Position numbers and translations under genes: made by a program. From Paludibacteraceae bacterium (GTDB lineage Bacteria; Bacteroidota; Bacteroidia; Bacteroidales; Paludibacteraceae), in the NCBI GenBank assembly GCA_017464475.1, contig JAFTZQ010000029.1, positions 1-33,436 on the forward strand: a DNA stretch of 33,436 bases, given 5' to 3'. Below are positions 31,817 to 33,436 of this stretch, piece by piece; the first letter of the stretch is position 1, and every line of letters begins with the position of its first letter. Below the pieces are notes generated by a model. It had not been told where the DNA came from and did not search any database. It worked only from the letters and a program-made list of their open reading frames with translations.

Positions 31817-33436
31817 ATGAGAAAACTTTTTACACTGTTAGCTGCTGCGATAGTAGCGGCAACAATGTTTGCCACCGAAGGCGCGCTGCCCGGGGCATTC
31901 ACCATCAACAAAGACGGCGACAAAATCCAGTTCGCGCAAGGAAACTTGCAGTACCAAGAGAGTACCGAAGAGTATTATTTAGCAGATGAGCAATGGAAGG
32001 TCAATATGGTGTTAGAAGCTGGTGAGATTCTTTTGGCTGATGAAGCAAAGAAGGAGAAAATCTACAAGGATATATGGAGATTATTAACCATTCATGAATG
32101 GTATTTTCTCTTGGAAGGGCGTAATAATGCCTCTAATTTAAGAGGAGCTGCTACCGTTAATGGTGTAGAAGGGTATCTTCTTCTTCCTGATAATTGGACA
32201 CTACCTCAAGGCCTCAGTTTCACCGCAAACGGCTCCACAACGGACAATATTTATACTTTGCAAAAATGGGCGACCATGCAGAATGCAGGTGCTGTGTTTT
32301 TACCGCAAGACGGCAGTCAATGGAAAGGTGAACCTCTTTATTCCTGTTATCTGTCTTCATCCACTAGCTTCTTCAGCTCAGAAATGGGGCATTATTCATC
32401 AGTGTGGTTCTTTAAATTTCAGGCAGATGGTTCATATGATACTGAGGTCCGAGGGTTTGATGGATATTATCACTATGAAAGTGATATTCTTGGACCCTAT
32501 ACAGAATACTATAGTACTACTCTCTATGGTTCCTTCCGCCTCGTGACGGAAGTGACTTTCAGCACTGTCACCTTCAAAGACTGGGACGGAACGGTGCTCA
32601 AGACCGAGGAGGTGGATTTGGGTGCAGATGCCACCGCACCGGCGGACCCTGTACGAGAGGGATGCACCTTCGTCGGATGGGATGCCGTGTTCACCAACGT
32701 ACAGTCCGACCTGACCGTTACCGCCATATACAGCAAACCCTTGACCGGACGTTTCTCCGTCGCTGCCGACAAACAAATCATCTTCGCGCAAGGAAACCTG
32801 CAATACAAAGCCTCGGACAACAAGTGGGCGTTCAGCGACAAGCAGTATGATATGATCGGTTATGACAATGCGAATATCTCCTCTTCCTACAACGGCTGGA
32901 TAGACCTCTTCGGCTGGGGCACGGCTGCCAACCCGACCGAGACCTCCAAAGAGTCGGCACCGTATACCTCTTTCACCGATTGGACTACCAAGACCATCAT
33001 GAATGCGGCGAACCAGACATGGTACACCATGCCCGAAGACGAGTGGAACTACTTGCTCTCCACACGCGCCAATGCGGCTTCCAAGCAAGGTCAGGCACTC
33101 GTGAATAACGTGAAGGGATATATTCTCCTGCCGGACGAGTGGAGTTTGCCGGAAGGCTTGTCTTTCACCGCCACGCCTTATAACTACACGACGAATGTCT
33201 ATACCGCCTCACAGTGGGAGAAACTGGAAGCGGCAGGAGCGGTCTTCCTGCCCGCAGCAGGATTCCGTTATGGTATAGAAATAAACGGATTGAGTGCCGG
33301 AAACGGCTATTATTGGACACCGACTCCCTCTTCCCAATATGACGATATGGCGCAGGCACTAATGATTTCCGAATATTCAAAAGCCAAGGTCAATTTCGGT
33401 ATGCCCTGTTATGGCTATTCCGTCCGTCCTGTCCGC
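31817..33436 (+). CDS. Secreted modular surface protein with InlB repeat (3' end missing)
   Basis: An open frame of 540 codons from ATG at 31817 to the window end without stop. Signal peptide about 1-19 (MRKLFTLLAAAIVAATMFA). Module 1 (about 27-235) and module 2 (about 310-540) share the pattern FAQGNLQY...GYxLLPDxWxLPxGLSFT...AGAVFLP and end with a formylglycine-enzyme-like or paralogous-domain tail (GYSVRPVR in module 2). An InlB repeat lies between them (about 250-300; VTFKDWDGTVL...FVGWDAVFTNV). Module 1 lacks the central WIDLFGWGT block of module 2 and is visibly richer in A/T-ending codons. Likely co-transcribed with the preceding adhesin gene. A repeat-built cell-surface or secreted protein of unknown ligand. 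Confidence 0.85.
   Translation, partial: MRKLFTLLAAAIVAATMFATEGALPGAFTINKDGDKIQFAQGNLQYQESTEEYYLADEQWKVNMVLEAGEILLADEAKKEKIYKDIWRLLTIHEWYFLLEGRNNASNLRGAATVNGVEGYLLLPDNWTLPQGLSFTANGSTTDNIYTLQKWATMQNAGAVFLPQDGSQWKGEPLYSCYLSSSTSFFSSEMGHYSSVWFFKFQADGSYDTEVRGFDGYYHYESDILGPYTEYYSTTLYGSFRLVTEVTFSTVTFKDWDGTVLKTEEVDLGADATAPADPVREGCTFVGWDAVFTNVQSDLTVTAIYSKPLTGRFSVAADKQIIFAQGNLQYKASDNKWAFSDKQYDMIGYDNANISSSYNGWIDLFGWGTAANPTETSKESAPYTSFTDWTTKTIMNAANQTWYTMPEDEWNYLLSTRANAASKQGQALVNNVKGYILLPDEWSLPEGLSFTATPYNYTTNVYTASQWEKLEAAGAVFLPAAGFRYGIEINGLSAGNGYYWTPTPSSQYDDMAQALMISEYSKAKVNFGMPCYGYSVRPVR

Overview
The window reads as chromosome of a member of the Bacteroidota, most likely order Bacteroidales. The evidence is a full-length SprA translocon protein of the type IX secretion system, promoters of the Bacteroidota form TAnnTTTG (often with TTG about 20 bp upstream), no clear Shine-Dalgarno sites, a DUF4293 protein, a TPR/AraC transmembrane regulator and InlB-repeat surface proteins. 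No tRNA, rRNA, CRISPR array, integrase or transposase was seen.

Layout. Positions 1-154 hold the 3' end of an unidentified gene, followed by a strong terminator. From 255 a promoter drives a plus-strand run of eight closely packed genes: class I fumarase, a degenerate M23/LytM membrane protein, dxr, rseP, a hexapeptide acyltransferase, a DUF4293 membrane protein, an MscS channel and rlmN. A convergent membrane-bound LytTR regulator (8578-9369) faces, across a repeat-rich regulatory region, a plus-strand unit encoding a 31-residue membrane peptide and a 165-residue SGNH-like protein. From 26679 down to 10139 runs a minus-strand cluster: ruvA, sprA, a NadR-like P-loop protein, mfd, kdsB, deoD, an outer-membrane barrel protein and yidC. 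Several of these genes overlap or nearly touch. From 27058 onward lies an accessory-looking region: a TPR-TM-AraC regulator, then two secreted InlB-repeat proteins, the second running off the window end (a 540-codon open frame).

Most interesting content. (1) Two structured RNA candidates of about 119 nt flank ruvA in direct orientation (25902-26020 and 26808-26926). They share a four-helix layout and a nearly identical apical motif, GGGNGCUUGCNCAC, in which the N positions covary as a base pair. I cannot assign them to a known RNA family. (2) The regulator gene and the adhesin gene after it carry the same control architecture: two 16-bp direct repeats exactly 31 bp apart, 37 bp from the start of the -7 box. 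This suggests a small autoregulated regulon. (3) Short tandem arrays with units of 7, 9 or 11 bp recur throughout, between genes, at two TTG start codons and in frame inside mscS, the NadR-like gene and ruvA. A second family of GC-rich palindromes sits in frame in mfd, sprA and an adhesin gene. (4) The adhesin leader holds a terminator fused to its promoter and a five-unit G-tract array that could form an RNA quadruplex.

The genes outside the accessory region are ordinary housekeeping and envelope genes: isoprenoid precursor synthesis, membrane proteolysis and insertion, LPS sugar synthesis, DNA repair, nucleoside salvage and secretion. SprA would be expected to secrete proteins such as those encoded at the right end.
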